64,000 nt of DNA from Levilactobacillus senmaizukei DSM 21775 = NBRC 103853 (GCF_001592085.1 NZ_BCWD01000005.1:1-64000); one strand, 5' to 3'. Positions 1 to 9,255 are shown, counted from the first letter of the stretch. Numbers and translations: made by a program. Notes: generated from the sequence alone by a model not told the origin.

Positions 1-32
1 CCCCAATTTTGGCCGGGCTTTCATTTATCCAT

Positions 33-2009
33 TTAAAATTTTCGCTTGCGACCAATGACTGCCAAGCCCAGTAGCGAACCCAGAACGGCCAGTCCCCATA
101 GTGGGGAGACTGACTTATCATCGGTCTGTGGTAAGGTCGCCTTCGTCGTCTTATTTGCGGCGAGAGTGGTCATATGACCGCCATTTTGGCTTGATTCGGC
201 CACAGTAACCGCTGCACCACCCGTTGCTGGCGTCTTAGCCGGCTTGGTCACATTCGGCTTCTTACCATCCGGTTTATCGGCCGCATCACCCGGATTAATC
301 AGATTAGTATCCCCGCCATCCTTTGCATAGATGTAGGTCACCTCACTGTCTTGCTCACCATAAACGCCGTTAGCATTGGCGGGGGTCGTCGCGAGCTTAT
401 AACCATCGACAACTGCCGGCACGGTCGTGTAGCTGTCGCCGACCTTCCCAGTCAGAACCACATCCGCCGCCACCGGTGTGCCATTACTCGTTTGATAATG
501 AACCGTCACTTTAACGGTAGCACTTGGCGTCACAACCGGCGGCGTAACTGGCGTCTTATCGTAGACGTAAACCACGTGGATATCATCGGCCGCATACGTT
601 CCGTTAGCATTTTCGGGGGTCTTGGTTAAGGTATAGCCATCAAATTCCTTGGCCGCGGTCGTGTAACTGTCACCGACTAACTTAGCCTCCAAGATCTCAT
701 CGTCCGCGAGTGGTTTCCCATCCTTGTCTTGGTAAGAAACCGTGACCATCCCAGCTTTGTCGGATAGCACGTAGGGTTGGAAGAGCACGATCCGTTGATG
801 CTTCTGGCCATCAACCTTTTCAGATGCTTGCCCAATCAAAAAGTATTTGTACGCTTGGGGGATCGTTTCCTTACTTTCGTATGGCGTATTTCCCGGTTCT
901 TGATCCCGCAGGTTGTAAAAGGTAATCGATCCATCGGTCTTGTTAAAGGTATAGTCGCCACCACGGAAATAGGCGTACCCGGCAGCCGGCCCGGACTCAG
1001 GATATTCCGTTGGTTGCCATCGACTACCCGAAGTTCCAAGCTTCCAATGATAATTATCTTCATCGGTATAGAGCGCTGGCAAGATGGCGGTCCTAGTGGC
1101 TCGGTCAACCCTGATCAGTGGCAACGTCACAAATTGTTCCCAGGCCGTGACACTGGTATTTTCCATAAAGTGGAATCCAGATAGGTCTAAGATACTATTA
1201 TATTGAATATCGACGCTCTTTAAATTTTTGAGCCCCCATAATGGACTAGCATCGGTAATCCGATTCCCCGTTAAATCTACCGTTTCCAATTTGGTCATCG
1301 ATGCTAATTCCGAAATATCAGTCACATCACCGTAGTAGTGCTGAGAGGCATTCAAATCAGACTTCAAGGTTAAGTGCTTCACGTTGATCGCATACTCCAA
1401 CCCCTTCAAGGAAAATGAAGTCGTACCATCAATGTAAGTATCCTTATTCCCTGAATTAGAGCTTCCGCCGACGTGAACTTCATCTAGTAGAGCCATATCA
1501 TCCTGGGTGATTTCTTCTGGGGTGGTCCAGGTCCGCCCAAGGTCCATTTCATTCAGTCGATTCATGATCGTCAGTTGTAGGGTCTTGTTAGGCAGCCAGT
1601 CATTGATCGATTCCTTGACGACTGGAGCCGCCGTTGGGGCCAGCAAACGACGACTGCGAGTCTGTTCTAGCACCACACCACTAGCGACCGGTTCTTCGGT
1701 CACTTTCGTATCACTGTCGTCTTTAAGTGCCGGTGTTTTGTCCGGCTTGTCTACCGGTGCGGTCACCGGTTCAGGGTCCGCTTTAGGAACTGGAGCGACT
1801 TTAGGCGTCAGGCTAACTTTGTCGCTAGGTGTCGATTCAGCGGTTGTCACCGCAACCGGCGTCGATTCATCATCAGAGCCCACATCCGCGTTAGCCGTTA
1901 CGTCCACGACCCCCAGGGAGAGACCTATAGCGATGATGCCCGCAAATATCCAGCGCTTACCTTTTTTATACATCTTATAATGCCGTTTAGTATCCATTTT
2001 ATTTAACAC
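33..2009 (-). CDS. LPQTD-anchored MucBP/LRR surface protein
   Basis: A 658-residue wall-anchored adhesin-like protein. The N-terminus carries a KxYKxGKxW-type signal (residues about 11-21) and a hydrophobic segment ending near ANA. A Pro/Glu/Lys-rich spacer (about 60-115) follows, then a leucine-rich region (about 205-285). Two MucBP-like repeats lie at about 420-560, each with a VxVxYQ start and a GYxLxxTPxNANGxY end. The C-terminus has an LPQTD sorting signal, a hydrophobic stretch and an RKRK tail, so sortase A should link it to peptidoglycan. MucBP domains are associated with mucus binding; the ligand here is inferred. The gene stands alone, with a good ribosome binding site ahead of the first ATG. 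It resembles the 11103 protein in plan but has a different signal peptide. Confidence 0.9.
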   Translation of the reverse strand: MLNKMDTKRHYKMYKKGKRWIFAGIIAIGLSLGVVDVTANADVGSDDESTPVAVTTAESTPSDKVSLTPKVAPVPKADPEPVTAPVDKPDKTPALKDDSDTKVTEEPVASGVVLEQTRSRRLLAPTAAPVVKESINDWLPNKTLQLTIMNRLNEMDLGRTWTTPEEITQDDMALLDEVHVGGSSNSGNKDTYIDGTTSFSLKGLEYAINVKHLTLKSDLNASQHYYGDVTDISELASMTKLETVDLTGNRITDASPLWGLKNLKSVDIQYNSILDLSGFHFMENTSVTAWEQFVTLPLIRVDRATRTAILPALYTDEDNYHWKLGTSGSRWQPTEYPESGPAAGYAYFRGGDYTFNKTDGSITFYNLRDQEPGNTPYESKETIPQAYKYFLIGQASEKVDGQKHQRIVLFQPYVLSDKAGMVTVSYQDKDGKPLADDEILEAKLVGDSYTTAAKEFDGYTLTKTPENANGTYAADDIHVVYVYDKTPVTPPVVTPSATVKVTVHYQTSNGTPVAADVVLTGKVGDSYTTVPAVVDGYKLATTPANANGVYGEQDSEVTYIYAKDGGDTNLINPGDAADKPDGKKPNVTKPAKTPATGGAAVTVAESSQNGGHMTTLAANKTTKATLPQTDDKSVSPLWGLAVLGSLLGLAVIGRKRKF

Positions 2010-2457
2010 GATATTTCCTCCCTTTCACGGGTTTGCTTAGGGTGTCCAGAATGAATCCGATTACATTATAGTCATGGTAATCAATTGCTTATAGTCATGA
2101 ACTATGTAGATCCTTATGCAATTAGTATATACCGTCGTCAATAAAAAAGCTAATCTACTTTTCCAATCAAATTTATTTGGTGGTGATTATTTTCGGCAGA
2201 AATTGCGTCCCATCAACGTTGTCACACCAACTATTCAGTGAAATTCGTTTTAATTAATTTATCACTAAATAACTAAATATAGTAAAAGAACCTCTCACCA
2301 AAAATGGTGACAGGTTCCCTATCCTGTGTAAGTGAATTTTAGTACGAATTGACTCAGGCTGGCTTGCCATTGATTAAAATTTATGCTCCCAGTTCCCTGA
2401 CTTCCAGAACCTCGAAATCAACCTTAGCCGGACTCATTAAACCCAGTCACCGCTTGG
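2010..2457. other. Intergenic region downstream of the aminopeptidase
   Basis: It holds the upstream region of the 33-2009 surface gene and the terminator of the gene on its right (2288-2317). The part next to the surface gene is AT-rich and probably carries its promoter, but I could not pick a convincing -35/-10 pair. No open frame of note. Confidence 0.5.
2284..2317 (-). terminator. Rho-independent terminator after the aminopeptidase gene
   Basis: Inverted repeat GAACCT-CTCACCA with its complement around an A-rich loop, followed on the minus strand by TTTT. It ends transcription from the gene at 2458-3342. Confidence 0.7.
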
Positions 2458-3342
2458 CTAGTCCTGTTCCGCTAGCCAACTGGTCAGTCGGGCTAAATAA
2501 GCCTCGGTTTCATCGATAAAAACCATGTGCCGGCTGTTGGTAAATAGCGTCCATTCCGCATTAGGCAAATGATCCACCATCGTTTTCGCTACCAATGGTG
2601 TACACAGGTCGTTGACCCCACTGGTCACCAAGGTGGGCATGGTCAGTTCGTAAAGACGATCCGTGTAATCATAGTCGGCCAGGGTCCCCGTTGGAAAAGC
2701 TTCATTGGGTCCCCAAGCCGTTTGATAGGCTTGGGTCCCACCAATTTTTGGTCGTCGTAAATATTCGGCCGACGTTGACGTCACCGGTCCGGACGCATGG
2801 GCAACCATATAACGTTGATTGGCCGCCAGGTACTCCGGTGTGCTGAAATCACCAGTCCGCTCGGCGGTCGCAAGCGCCGCACGATCGGCGGGCGCCATAA
2901 AGGTAATCAGCCGGTGCTGCTCCTGTGACCACAGTGACGAGGAGGATAACGTGCTAGCCAGAATGACGCTTTTGATACCGGCAGGCCGCCGTTCGCAAAG
3001 ATAAATAATGGCCAACATCCCACCCCATGACTGGCCCAACAAGTGAACCTGATTGAGGTGCAAGTAGTCGCGTAACGCCGCGAGTTCATCGACCCAGGTC
3101 GTCGCGTGCCACAGCTCGGGGCGATCGGGAATCGACGACCGGCCGCATCCCAGTTGATCATACATGATCACTGGTCGGCCGGTTTCCGCCGCTATTTGAT
3201 CAAAGACTTCAAAATAATTGTGGGACGAACCGGGACCACCATGTAGTAACAATAATGGCGTTAGGTCAGATTTGAGGTCCCCCACAATTCGATAATAAGT
3301 TTGGTATTGATGAAATGGCATAAAGCCTGTTTTAATTTTCAT
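2458..3342 (-). CDS. pip: Proline iminopeptidase-type alpha/beta hydrolase
   Basis: 294 residues, the usual length for the prolyl aminopeptidase family (peptidase S33), which removes N-terminal proline from peptides in the cytoplasm. The oxyanion motif HGGPGSS is at 34-40 and the nucleophile elbow GQSWGG at 103-108 (Ser105). The DQLGCGRS motif at 62-69 is typical of the family. The acid and His are probably in the NDLCTP and SRHMVF stretches near the C-terminus. An AGGTG ribosome binding site precedes the ATG. The gene lies at the downstream end of a run of minus-strand genes. In lactobacilli such enzymes work in peptide use. Exact substrate preference within S33 cannot be told from sequence. 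Confidence 0.85.
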   Translation of the reverse strand: MKIKTGFMPFHQYQTYYRIVGDLKSDLTPLLLLHGGPGSSHNYFEVFDQIAAETGRPVIMYDQLGCGRSSIPDRPELWHATTWVDELAALRDYLHLNQVHLLGQSWGGMLAIIYLCERRPAGIKSVILASTLSSSSLWSQEQHRLITFMAPADRAALATAERTGDFSTPEYLAANQRYMVAHASGPVTSTSAEYLRRPKIGGTQAYQTAWGPNEAFPTGTLADYDYTDRLYELTMPTLVTSGVNDLCTPLVAKTMVDHLPNAEWTLFTNSRHMVFIDETEAYLARLTSWLAEQD

Positions 3343-3557
3343 GAGGCACCTCGTGTTTTCTTATCTGTGACAGCAGCGATCCACTTCTCCGATCAGCATA
3401 CTGCTAGTGCTCCCGGAACGTTAACTGGACGCCAACGTTTGTTATCCCAGTAGCCAGATCAACCAACCTGTGGATTCTACCGTAATGACCCCGTCAATTG
3501 TGCGGGTCCCTTGCTGGAAACAAAAAGTGGCGACCGCCGTGGCCGCCATTTCGCCGA

Positions 3558-4223
3558 TCATTCAGTTAAGTAGTCTAATATCCGAAACATGGCCTGCTGA
3601 TTGGCCGCTGGAACCGGTGTGGCCAAGATATCGGCCGCCGTTTGTCCCAGAACCGAGCCATTGATATAGGGAAAGTCATTCACGACAATTTCGCGAACGT
3701 CGTCAGCCACCGGTTCGAAGTGGAATTGTAGTCCCACGACGTGATGACCAATCACAAAGCCTTGATTGGCAACCCGGTCGCTGGAAAATAGCCGCGTGGC
3801 CCCGGTAGGAATGCTAAACATATCTTGATGCCAGTGCAGAACCGTTAGCTGCTCTGGCAATCCGGGAATCACGTCCGTTTGCCGATACACGGGTGCCCAG
3901 CCGACCTCCTTGACCGGGGCTTGAGTGACTTCACCACCCAAGGTCAGACTGATTAATTGTGCCCCGAAGCAAGCCCCAAAGATGGGAACATTTCGTGCCA
4001 TAAGAGTCTTAACCAGCTCGCGTTCCTCTTCAATCCAGGGAAAATCATCGTTCGGACTCATTGGGCCGCCGAGGATCACCAACATGTCGGTCTCGTCCGC
4101 ACTCGGCACGTAGCCAAACTGGTAGGGATGGTAGATGTACACCTCGTGGCCGTGGCCCTTTGCCCAAGTGGCGATTGAACCGGGACCCTCGTTGGGTGTG
4201 TGTTGCAAGATATTAATGCGCAT
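3558..4223 (-). CDS. Class I glutamine amidotransferase-like protein
   Basis: 221 residues with a complete class I GATase triad: Cys85 in GACFGAQL, and His168 and Glu170 in GLQFHFEP. The LGGPMSPND motif at 51-59 is typical of stand-alone GMP-synthase-like amidotransferases, which release ammonia from glutamine or hydrolyse gamma-glutamyl bonds. No synthetase domain is attached and no partner synthase lies nearby, so the acceptor is unknown. A GGAAAGGAAG ribosome binding site precedes the start. About 215 bp separate it from the aminopeptidase downstream. Confidence 0.8.
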   Translation of the reverse strand: MRINILQHTPNEGPGSIATWAKGHGHEVYIYHPYQFGYVPSADETDMLVILGGPMSPNDDFPWIEEERELVKTLMARNVPIFGACFGAQLISLTLGGEVTQAPVKEVGWAPVYRQTDVIPGLPEQLTVLHWHQDMFSIPTGATRLFSSDRVANQGFVIGHHVVGLQFHFEPVADDVREIVVNDFPYINGSVLGQTAADILATPVPAANQQAMFRILDYLTE

Positions 4224-4351
4224 AACGGCTTCCTTTCCATCAACGGCAATGTTGGCATGGGTATCGCCTGCAAATCCCTATAATGACGCTATTATAACAC
4301 GCACCGCTTGGCTAGAATGCTTCATGGAGAACATCTCACTATTAATAATTA

Positions 4352-5050
4352 CTATTTGTTATTAATAATGTTAATCCGAGAATGTATCCACCATTCTGGC
4401 AGCCCCAAGGGCAACGCGCCGAGAATCCGGCCTAGGCTCCAAGTGAGTGATTGACCGGATGGCAACTGCTGAGCGAAAAGCGGATCAAGAAAATCGACTG
4501 GAACACCAATTATGGTGCCATTCATGCTGACCCGCAATGCCGCAGCTTCCTGAACCGTTTTTTGCCAATACCGACCAATGGCCTGGCGCGCCAAAGGGGA
4601 CACTACCTGGGCACGGTCGATATCGGTCACAGCCACTTCGCCATCCATTTCGGCGAGGCTCGAGAAATGCTGAAAAGCCGGTAGGGTCGTTGTTAGCTCT
4701 CGATCCAAGGGTAACTTTACCTGTTCAAGGGGATTCGAAACGTTTTGCAAATAATCACATAACCACCAATACCCCAATCGATCGGCTGGCGCTTCACTCC
4801 ACCAGACCCGAATAGCTTCGCCACGTGCAATGGCCACATCCAACCGTTGCCGTTGTTGCTGAACTTGTTTAGTTAGGATCTCGGCACTCGGCTGATCCGC
4901 CTGAGCAGCTTGTACCGCCCAGGCCTCGGGATCAAACGTTTTTAGCCTGGTGAGGTCACCGACTGCCAGATCCCATTGAAGCCCCAGAACCGGTTGTTTT
5001 AACGCCATGGACAAGCCATTGGCAAAACTTTTGTTGAAAGTCACATCCAT
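4352..5050 (-). CDS. DUF1835-like protein of unknown function
   Basis: About 232 residues, starting at the ATG reading MDVTFNKSF, with GGGGAG nine bases upstream. The N-terminus (a short strand, then a GLSMALKQ helix and a DLAVGDLTRL segment) and the Trp-rich middle (RVWWSEAPADRLGYWWLC) recall DUF1835 proteins, which often carry a DUF3658 tail. This is a weak resemblance by eye. The gene starts 28 bp after the end of the TetM-like GTPase gene and is probably cotranscribed with it. The function is unknown. Confidence 0.6.
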   Translation of the reverse strand: MDVTFNKSFANGLSMALKQPVLGLQWDLAVGDLTRLKTFDPEAWAVQAAQADQPSAEILTKQVQQQRQRLDVAIARGEAIRVWWSEAPADRLGYWWLCDYLQNVSNPLEQVKLPLDRELTTTLPAFQHFSSLAEMDGEVAVTDIDRAQVVSPLARQAIGRYWQKTVQEAAALRVSMNGTIIGVPVDFLDPLFAQQLPSGQSLTWSLGRILGALPLGLPEWWIHSRINIINNK

Positions 5051-5077
5051 TTTCAAATACTCCCCTAATGCTTCGTT

Positions 5078-7039
5078 TTACTTTTCTAAGGCTGCTAGTT
5101 CAGTGGCGGAATACACATAGTCGACGTGGGCCATCGTGGGTACCTCATCCCAAGGAACTGGATAACCGGCCCCGTGCGCACAGAATACCGAGTCCGGTGT
5201 GTTATCCAGGTCGGAAACAGGGGCATAGTCCTGGGCTGCGATGACCTCATCGGCATTGTGACATGGCCGATAGCCGTCGATCAAGCACTCCAGAGCCCCT
5301 TGTCCATGTGTATAGGCCTGGACGGCCTGACTGTAGTCCTGCATTTCTGCAACCGGCGCCACACCGGTCAAGGTGGTCATCCCCGTGGTCGCATTTTCTA
5401 CCGGGGATTCAAACTCTCCGGCCATTCGCTGGATGTCGGTCATCGCGCGACCGACCTGATCCTGACCGACTTCTAACCGGAATCGATACCACGGCTCCAA
5501 TAGCTCGCAGGCCCCACGTTCCCGCAACATCATCAATCCCTGCCGCACCGCGCGCCAGGTAGCCTCACGAAAGTCACCACCCACGGAATGTACGATGCTG
5601 GCCCGGCCACTAATTAAGGTAATTTTCACGTCGGTTAAGGCCGAACCCGTTAAAACACCCAAGTGTTCCTTGGCCCGTAGGTTACTCAGAACCTGATGCT
5701 GCCAGTTTTTACCCAATACTTCCAGCGAGCAATCAGCGGCGAGCTGAATCCCGCTGCCCCGTGGTGCCGGTTGTATCAGCAAATGGACTTCCGAGTAGTG
5801 ACGCAAGGGCTCAAAGTGACCAACGCCTTCCACCGCTTGGGAAATTGTTTCCTTATAGAGAATACTGCCCTCACCGAAACCAACGTCCAGATTAAAGCGA
5901 TCATGTAAGATTTGTTGCAGAATTTCTAACTGGACAACCCCCATGATCTGCACCCGAATTTCCTGCAGATGACTCGACCAAGACACATGTAACTGGGGAT
6001 CTTCATCTTCAAGTTCCCGTAAGATCGTTAAACATACATGAATATCGTTGTCCTTAGGATCCAGCGTGTAGTTCAAGACCGGTTGAATCTCCGGCGCCCG
6101 GCCATCCGCTTCCTGCCCAAGTCCCTGCCCAGAATAGGTCTCCGTCAGGTTAGGAATAGCACAAACTTGTCCGGCACTCACGGTTGGTTGAATCGTAAAT
6201 TTGGCACCATTGTAAACTCGGAGCTGGTTCACCTTTTGTTCACCCAAAATCACGGCCTTATTGGCGAGCTCGCCGCCAGTCATCCGTAACCAGGTCAGGC
6301 GTTCGCCCTTCTCATCGTGGGAAATCTTAAAGACCTTCGCGCCAAATTCCGACTTGGTCGGCATGGCAACCGTCCACTTTTCTAGGCCGGCCATGAGTTC
6401 AGGAACCCCCGTTAGCTTTAGGGCTGCTCCAAAATATACTGGAAAGACTTGCCGCTGACTGATCATCCGTTGAATAGCCCCATCTGACAAATCACCGGCA
6501 TCCAAATACTGCTCGAGCACCGCGTCATCTTGCATGGCTAGGTTTTCACGATCAGCCGCCGCAAACACGTGGTCAAAAGGCAGACAGCCCCCTGAAAAGG
6601 TCGCCTGTAATTGCTCCAAGAGTGCTTGTCGGTCTGTTCCGTTGGCATCCATTTTATTCACGAAAATGACCGTTGGTACCTGATAATCGGCCAGTAACCG
6701 CCACAGCGTTCGAGTGTAGCCTTGGATACCATCCGTGGCCGACACCACCAGGACCGCATAATCGAGAACGCTAAAAACCTGTTCCGTTTGGCTCGCAAAG
6801 TCGACGTGTCCGGGGGTATCCAGCAGAGTCAGATCCAAGTTTTCCGTCTGTAACCGTGCCTGATGAGAAAAGATGGTGATTCCACGTTGTTTTTCCAGAT
6901 CATCGGGATCCAAGAAGGCATCCCCATTGTCGACTCGACCGAGCTTACGCAGACCGCCGGCATGATAAAGCATGGCCTCGGATAACGTGGTCTTGCCGGC
7001 ATCAACGTGCGCCACAATCCCCGCTACAATTTGTTTCAT
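5078..7039 (-). CDS. TetM/TetO-family ribosomal protection-like GTPase
   Basis: 653 residues, the size of Tet(M)-type ribosomal protection proteins, which are EF-G relatives that release tetracycline from the ribosome using GTP. G1 is AHVDAGKT (10-17), the switch I element RGIT (52-55), G3 DTPGHVD (74-80) and G4 NKMD (128-131). EF-G-like domains II-V follow, with SWSSHLQEIRVQIMGVVQLE as the domain III signature. Many lactobacilli carry such chromosomal copies without the mobile Tn916 context, and nothing mobile is seen here. Whether it gives tetracycline resistance or acts as a housekeeping translation factor cannot be decided from sequence. The downstream DUF1835-like gene seems to be in the same unit. 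Confidence 0.85.
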   Translation of the reverse strand: MKQIVAGIVAHVDAGKTTLSEAMLYHAGGLRKLGRVDNGDAFLDPDDLEKQRGITIFSHQARLQTENLDLTLLDTPGHVDFASQTEQVFSVLDYAVLVVSATDGIQGYTRTLWRLLADYQVPTVIFVNKMDANGTDRQALLEQLQATFSGGCLPFDHVFAAADRENLAMQDDAVLEQYLDAGDLSDGAIQRMISQRQVFPVYFGAALKLTGVPELMAGLEKWTVAMPTKSEFGAKVFKISHDEKGERLTWLRMTGGELANKAVILGEQKVNQLRVYNGAKFTIQPTVSAGQVCAIPNLTETYSGQGLGQEADGRAPEIQPVLNYTLDPKDNDIHVCLTILRELEDEDPQLHVSWSSHLQEIRVQIMGVVQLEILQQILHDRFNLDVGFGEGSILYKETISQAVEGVGHFEPLRHYSEVHLLIQPAPRGSGIQLAADCSLEVLGKNWQHQVLSNLRAKEHLGVLTGSALTDVKITLISGRASIVHSVGGDFREATWRAVRQGLMMLRERGACELLEPWYRFRLEVGQDQVGRAMTDIQRMAGEFESPVENATTGMTTLTGVAPVAEMQDYSQAVQAYTHGQGALECLIDGYRPCHNADEVIAAQDYAPVSDLDNTPDSVFCAHGAGYPVPWDEVPTMAHVDYVYSATELAALEK

Positions 7040-7198
7040 CGGTCATTTCTCCTTTAATTTCATATTTTTAAATGATTTCGTTCATTGCCTAGCTAAAACA
7101 TCCTCTAACATCATACCATCTCTGTTCCAGTAGGAACATTATGCGTACTCCCTACTCTTACTAACGAAATTACGGCCGAAATTTTCGCATGAATTGAC

Positions 7199-7238
7199 AA
7201 AAAAAGCTGAAACAAATCCCATATGGACTTGTTTCAGC
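7199..7238 (-). terminator. Terminator after the GNAT gene
   Basis: Perfect arms GCTGAAACAA/TTGTTTCAGC (7206-7238) followed on the minus strand by seven T residues. It insulates the GNAT gene from the TetM-like gene. Confidence 0.8.
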
Positions 7239-7244
7239 CTGAGT

Positions 7245-7727
7245 TTACAAGGTTTTGACGAGATTATACCAGATCTCCCCCGCGTGGTCGGAATCGGCCA
7301 CGCCGCGATTATCAAAGCCATTCTTCTCGTAGAAGGGCACGTTACGATCCAAACTGGTGAGGGCAACTGTCTGGCGTTGTTGAGACCTGGCAAGAGCCGT
7401 CATGGCGGTCAAAAGTTGACTCCCCAAATGCTGCCCACGATAAGCCGGGTCCACTGCAATCGTAAAGATGAGCTGATTGCCGCCCTGCACCAGGTTAGTT
7501 GGCGTTGTCTCATACATCCAGTCTTCCACCAATGGTTCAGTGGTGGCGGGACCAACCACGAACCCCACAACCCGGCAAGCGATCTTCCCCACTAAAAATG
7601 TGGCCGCTAATTTGGCAATGCGGTCACGATATTGAGCCTCGGTCCCAGCCTCATCTGGCGTAAAGCCCAAATTCTCAATCCGTAAAATGTCTGGCAAATC
7701 CGCCAGTGTTACCTGGTTAATTTCCAT
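7245..7727 (-). CDS. GNAT-family N-acetyltransferase
   Basis: 160 residues from the ATG reading MEINQVTLADL, chosen because GGTGGGG lies at the right distance; an ATG 18 bases further upstream has no such site. The acetyl-CoA pyrophosphate loop is seen as VDPAYRGQHLGSQLLTAM (about residues 91-108), and the C-terminal FYEKNGFDNRG is the usual GNAT beta-bulge end. The family moves an acetyl group from acetyl-CoA to an amine; the LNRNVPFYEKNGF-like layout is seen in arylalkylamine-type acetyltransferases. The acceptor is unknown. It forms a single-gene unit between two terminators. Confidence 0.85.
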   Translation of the reverse strand: MEINQVTLADLPDILRIENLGFTPDEAGTEAQYRDRIAKLAATFLVGKIACRVVGFVVGPATTEPLVEDWMYETTPTNLVQGGNQLIFTIAVDPAYRGQHLGSQLLTAMTALARSQQRQTVALTSLDRNVPFYEKNGFDNRGVADSDHAGEIWYNLVKTL

Positions 7728-7791
7728 TATGAACCCCACCTTCATTCGATAACTTTCGGATTAGCATACCAAAAATCCCAGTGTATGTCCC

Positions 7792-7823
7792 GTCGTCAAT
7801 GTTTCATGTGAAACATTGACGAC
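7792..7823. repeat. 32-bp palindrome containing a parS-like core
   Basis: Two perfect 15-bp arms (GTCGTCAATGTTTCA and its complement) around a TG centre. The core at 7800-7815 is TGTTTCATGTGAAACA, one base from the parS consensus TGTTTCACGTGAAACA bound by ParB/Spo0J. Confidence 0.7.
7800..7815. promoter_or_regulatory. parS-like site
   Basis: TGTTTCATGTGAAACA, one base from consensus, at the centre of the 32-bp palindrome 7792-7823. Confidence 0.7.
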
Positions 7824-7837
7824 CGCTGTCGCCCCAA

Positions 7838-7877
7838 ACAAAAGGACCGATCACCTTCAATGATGATCGATCCTAAA
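7838..7877 (-). terminator. Terminator after the frameshifted dehydrogenase
   Basis: Imperfect inverted repeat AGGATCGATCA with TGATCGGTCCT, then TTTTG on the minus strand. Confidence 0.65.
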
Positions 7878-7886
7878 AGGTTTTGT

Positions 7887-8625
7887 TTAGCTATCTTGGC
7901 GAGTCGCAGCTAAGTCAATTTCCCGGACGTTAACTTCTTGTGGCATATCATAAATGAATTTTACCGTTTGTGCCACGTACTTAGGGTCCAACGTCAGGCC
8001 ACCCATAGTCTGCTTCCAGGCTTCATAGTCCTTCAGTGCCCCGGCATCGGTCACATGGGTCAACAGTTCCGTTTCACCGGCACCCGGTGCCACCAAAGAA
8101 ATCCGGACGTTATCGTTGGACACTTCCTGACGAATCGTCTCGGACAAACCATGAACGCCAAATTTGCTGGCGACATAGGCAGCATGGTTCGCGAATGCCT
8201 TGAATCCAGCAATGGACGACATGTTGATAATCGTTCCATGCTTCCGAGCCACCATCGCTGGCAGGACAATCTGGGTCCCATTTAGCACACCCATGACATT
8301 GGTGTCGAGCATCGTTTGCCATTCCTTAGGGTCTTGGCGTTGAACATTTCCTAACAACATCACCCCGGCATTGTTAATCAATAAATCAGTGGCGCCATAC
8401 TTGGCTTCCGCTGCTTGAATGGCCGTCTTTAGCGCCGCCTGGTCGGTCACGTCAACGGCCGCCGTCATGACATTGGTAAAGTTCTAAGGGTAACGCTTGA
8501 ATCTTCTCTACACGGCGTCCCAGTAGCAATAATGGGAACCCGGCCGCATTAAACAACTTGGCATCTTCTGCCCCGAAGCCTGAGCTGGCACCGGTGATCA
8601 CAACTAATGGTTTTGTTTCTGTCAT
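7887..8625 (-). pseudogene. Short-chain dehydrogenase gene broken by a frameshift
   Basis: Two frames together make one classical SDR of about 246 residues. The 5' part (8625 to about 8480) begins MTETKPLVVITGASSGFG with the Rossmann motif TGASSGFG and ends out of frame. The 3' part (about 8490 to 7887) holds NNAG, the Ser of NMSSIAG and YVASK (catalytic Tyr and Lys). The break lies near 8478-8490; adding two bases or removing one restores the reading frame. GGAGGA precedes the start. A MerR regulator faces it, and its promoter is intact, so the inactivation may be recent or a sequence error. SDRs of this type reduce small carbonyl compounds with NAD(P)H; the substrate is unknown. Confidence 0.8.
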
Positions 8626-8671
8626 AATAATAAATCCTCCTAAATGGTCTTGTCTTTGATTGATTAATGGT

Positions 8672-8702
8672 AGTATAGTTTCTAGAGCTGACTCTAAGTC
8701 AA
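8672..8702 (-). promoter_or_regulatory. MerR-type promoter/operator of the dehydrogenase
   Basis: On the minus strand -35 TTGACT and -10 TATACT are separated by 19 bp, the long spacer typical of MerR-activated promoters. The spacer contains the dyad TAGAG-TCAG-CTCTA. The regulator gene at 8733 is divergent and is the natural candidate to bind here. Confidence 0.8.
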
Positions 8703-8732
8703 GCCACAAATTCAAAAAAGGCGGTTTATTTT

Positions 8733-9212
8733 ATGAGTTATTCAATTGGTCAAGTATCTGAAAAGCTTTCCATCAGCCCCTATACCCTCCGCTATTACGA
8801 TAAGGAAGGCCTATTACCATTCGTCGATCGCAACGATGCGGGGCGGCGGCGCTTCAAAGATAATGACTTTAATTTTCTGGAGGTCATCATGTGTCTCAAG
8901 GAAGCCGACGTTCCCGTCAAACAGATTGGCGACTTCATTGACCTGTGCATGACCGGCGACACCACGTTACAGGCCCGCTATGACTTTCTAACGGAGCATG
9001 AGCAGGCCTTGGAAAAGAAGATGGCTCAGCTTCAGCACACCTTGGACTTCCTCCGCTGGAAGAAATGGTACTACAAGACCGCGCTACAGGCCGGTACCGA
9101 AAGTATTCACTATCTTCCCGGCACCAATCATGTTGATCCGGCGGTCCATGTGGAATTTGAAAAATTGGTGGCCAACGGCGCCAGTCCCGAAGAACTGGGA
9201 AAATTAGCGTAA
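8733..9212 (+). CDS. MerR-family transcriptional regulator
   Basis: 159 residues. The winged helix-turn-helix MerR domain covers about 1-70 (IGQVSEKLSISPYTLRYYDKEGLLPFVDR, then the wing RRRFKDNDF), followed by a helical dimer segment and a short effector tail without conserved cysteines. That fits the small-molecule-sensing, non-metal branch (such as AdhR or YfmP types). Members bend and untwist promoters with 19-bp spacers; such a promoter sits in the gap to the divergent dehydrogenase. The inducer is unknown, perhaps an aldehyde or related carbonyl, which is inference from the neighbouring SDR. Confidence 0.9.
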   Translation: MSYSIGQVSEKLSISPYTLRYYDKEGLLPFVDRNDAGRRRFKDNDFNFLEVIMCLKEADVPVKQIGDFIDLCMTGDTTLQARYDFLTEHEQALEKKMAQLQHTLDFLRWKKWYYKTALQAGTESIHYLPGTNHVDPAVHVEFEKLVANGASPEELGKLA

Positions 9213-9217
9213 AATAA

Positions 9218-9255
9218 TGACCGCCAAGTGATGATTAGCCATCACTTGGCGGTCA
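9218..9255. terminator. Terminator of the MerR gene
   Basis: Perfect 16-bp arms TGACCGCCAAGTGATG and complement with loop ATTAGC, A-rich before and TTTTAATTT after, so it can act in both directions. Confidence 0.8.

Noticed and set aside
5078-7039. Acquired tetracycline resistance element
   Set aside because: No transposase, integrase or conjugation genes nearby, and codon use is like that of the neighbours.
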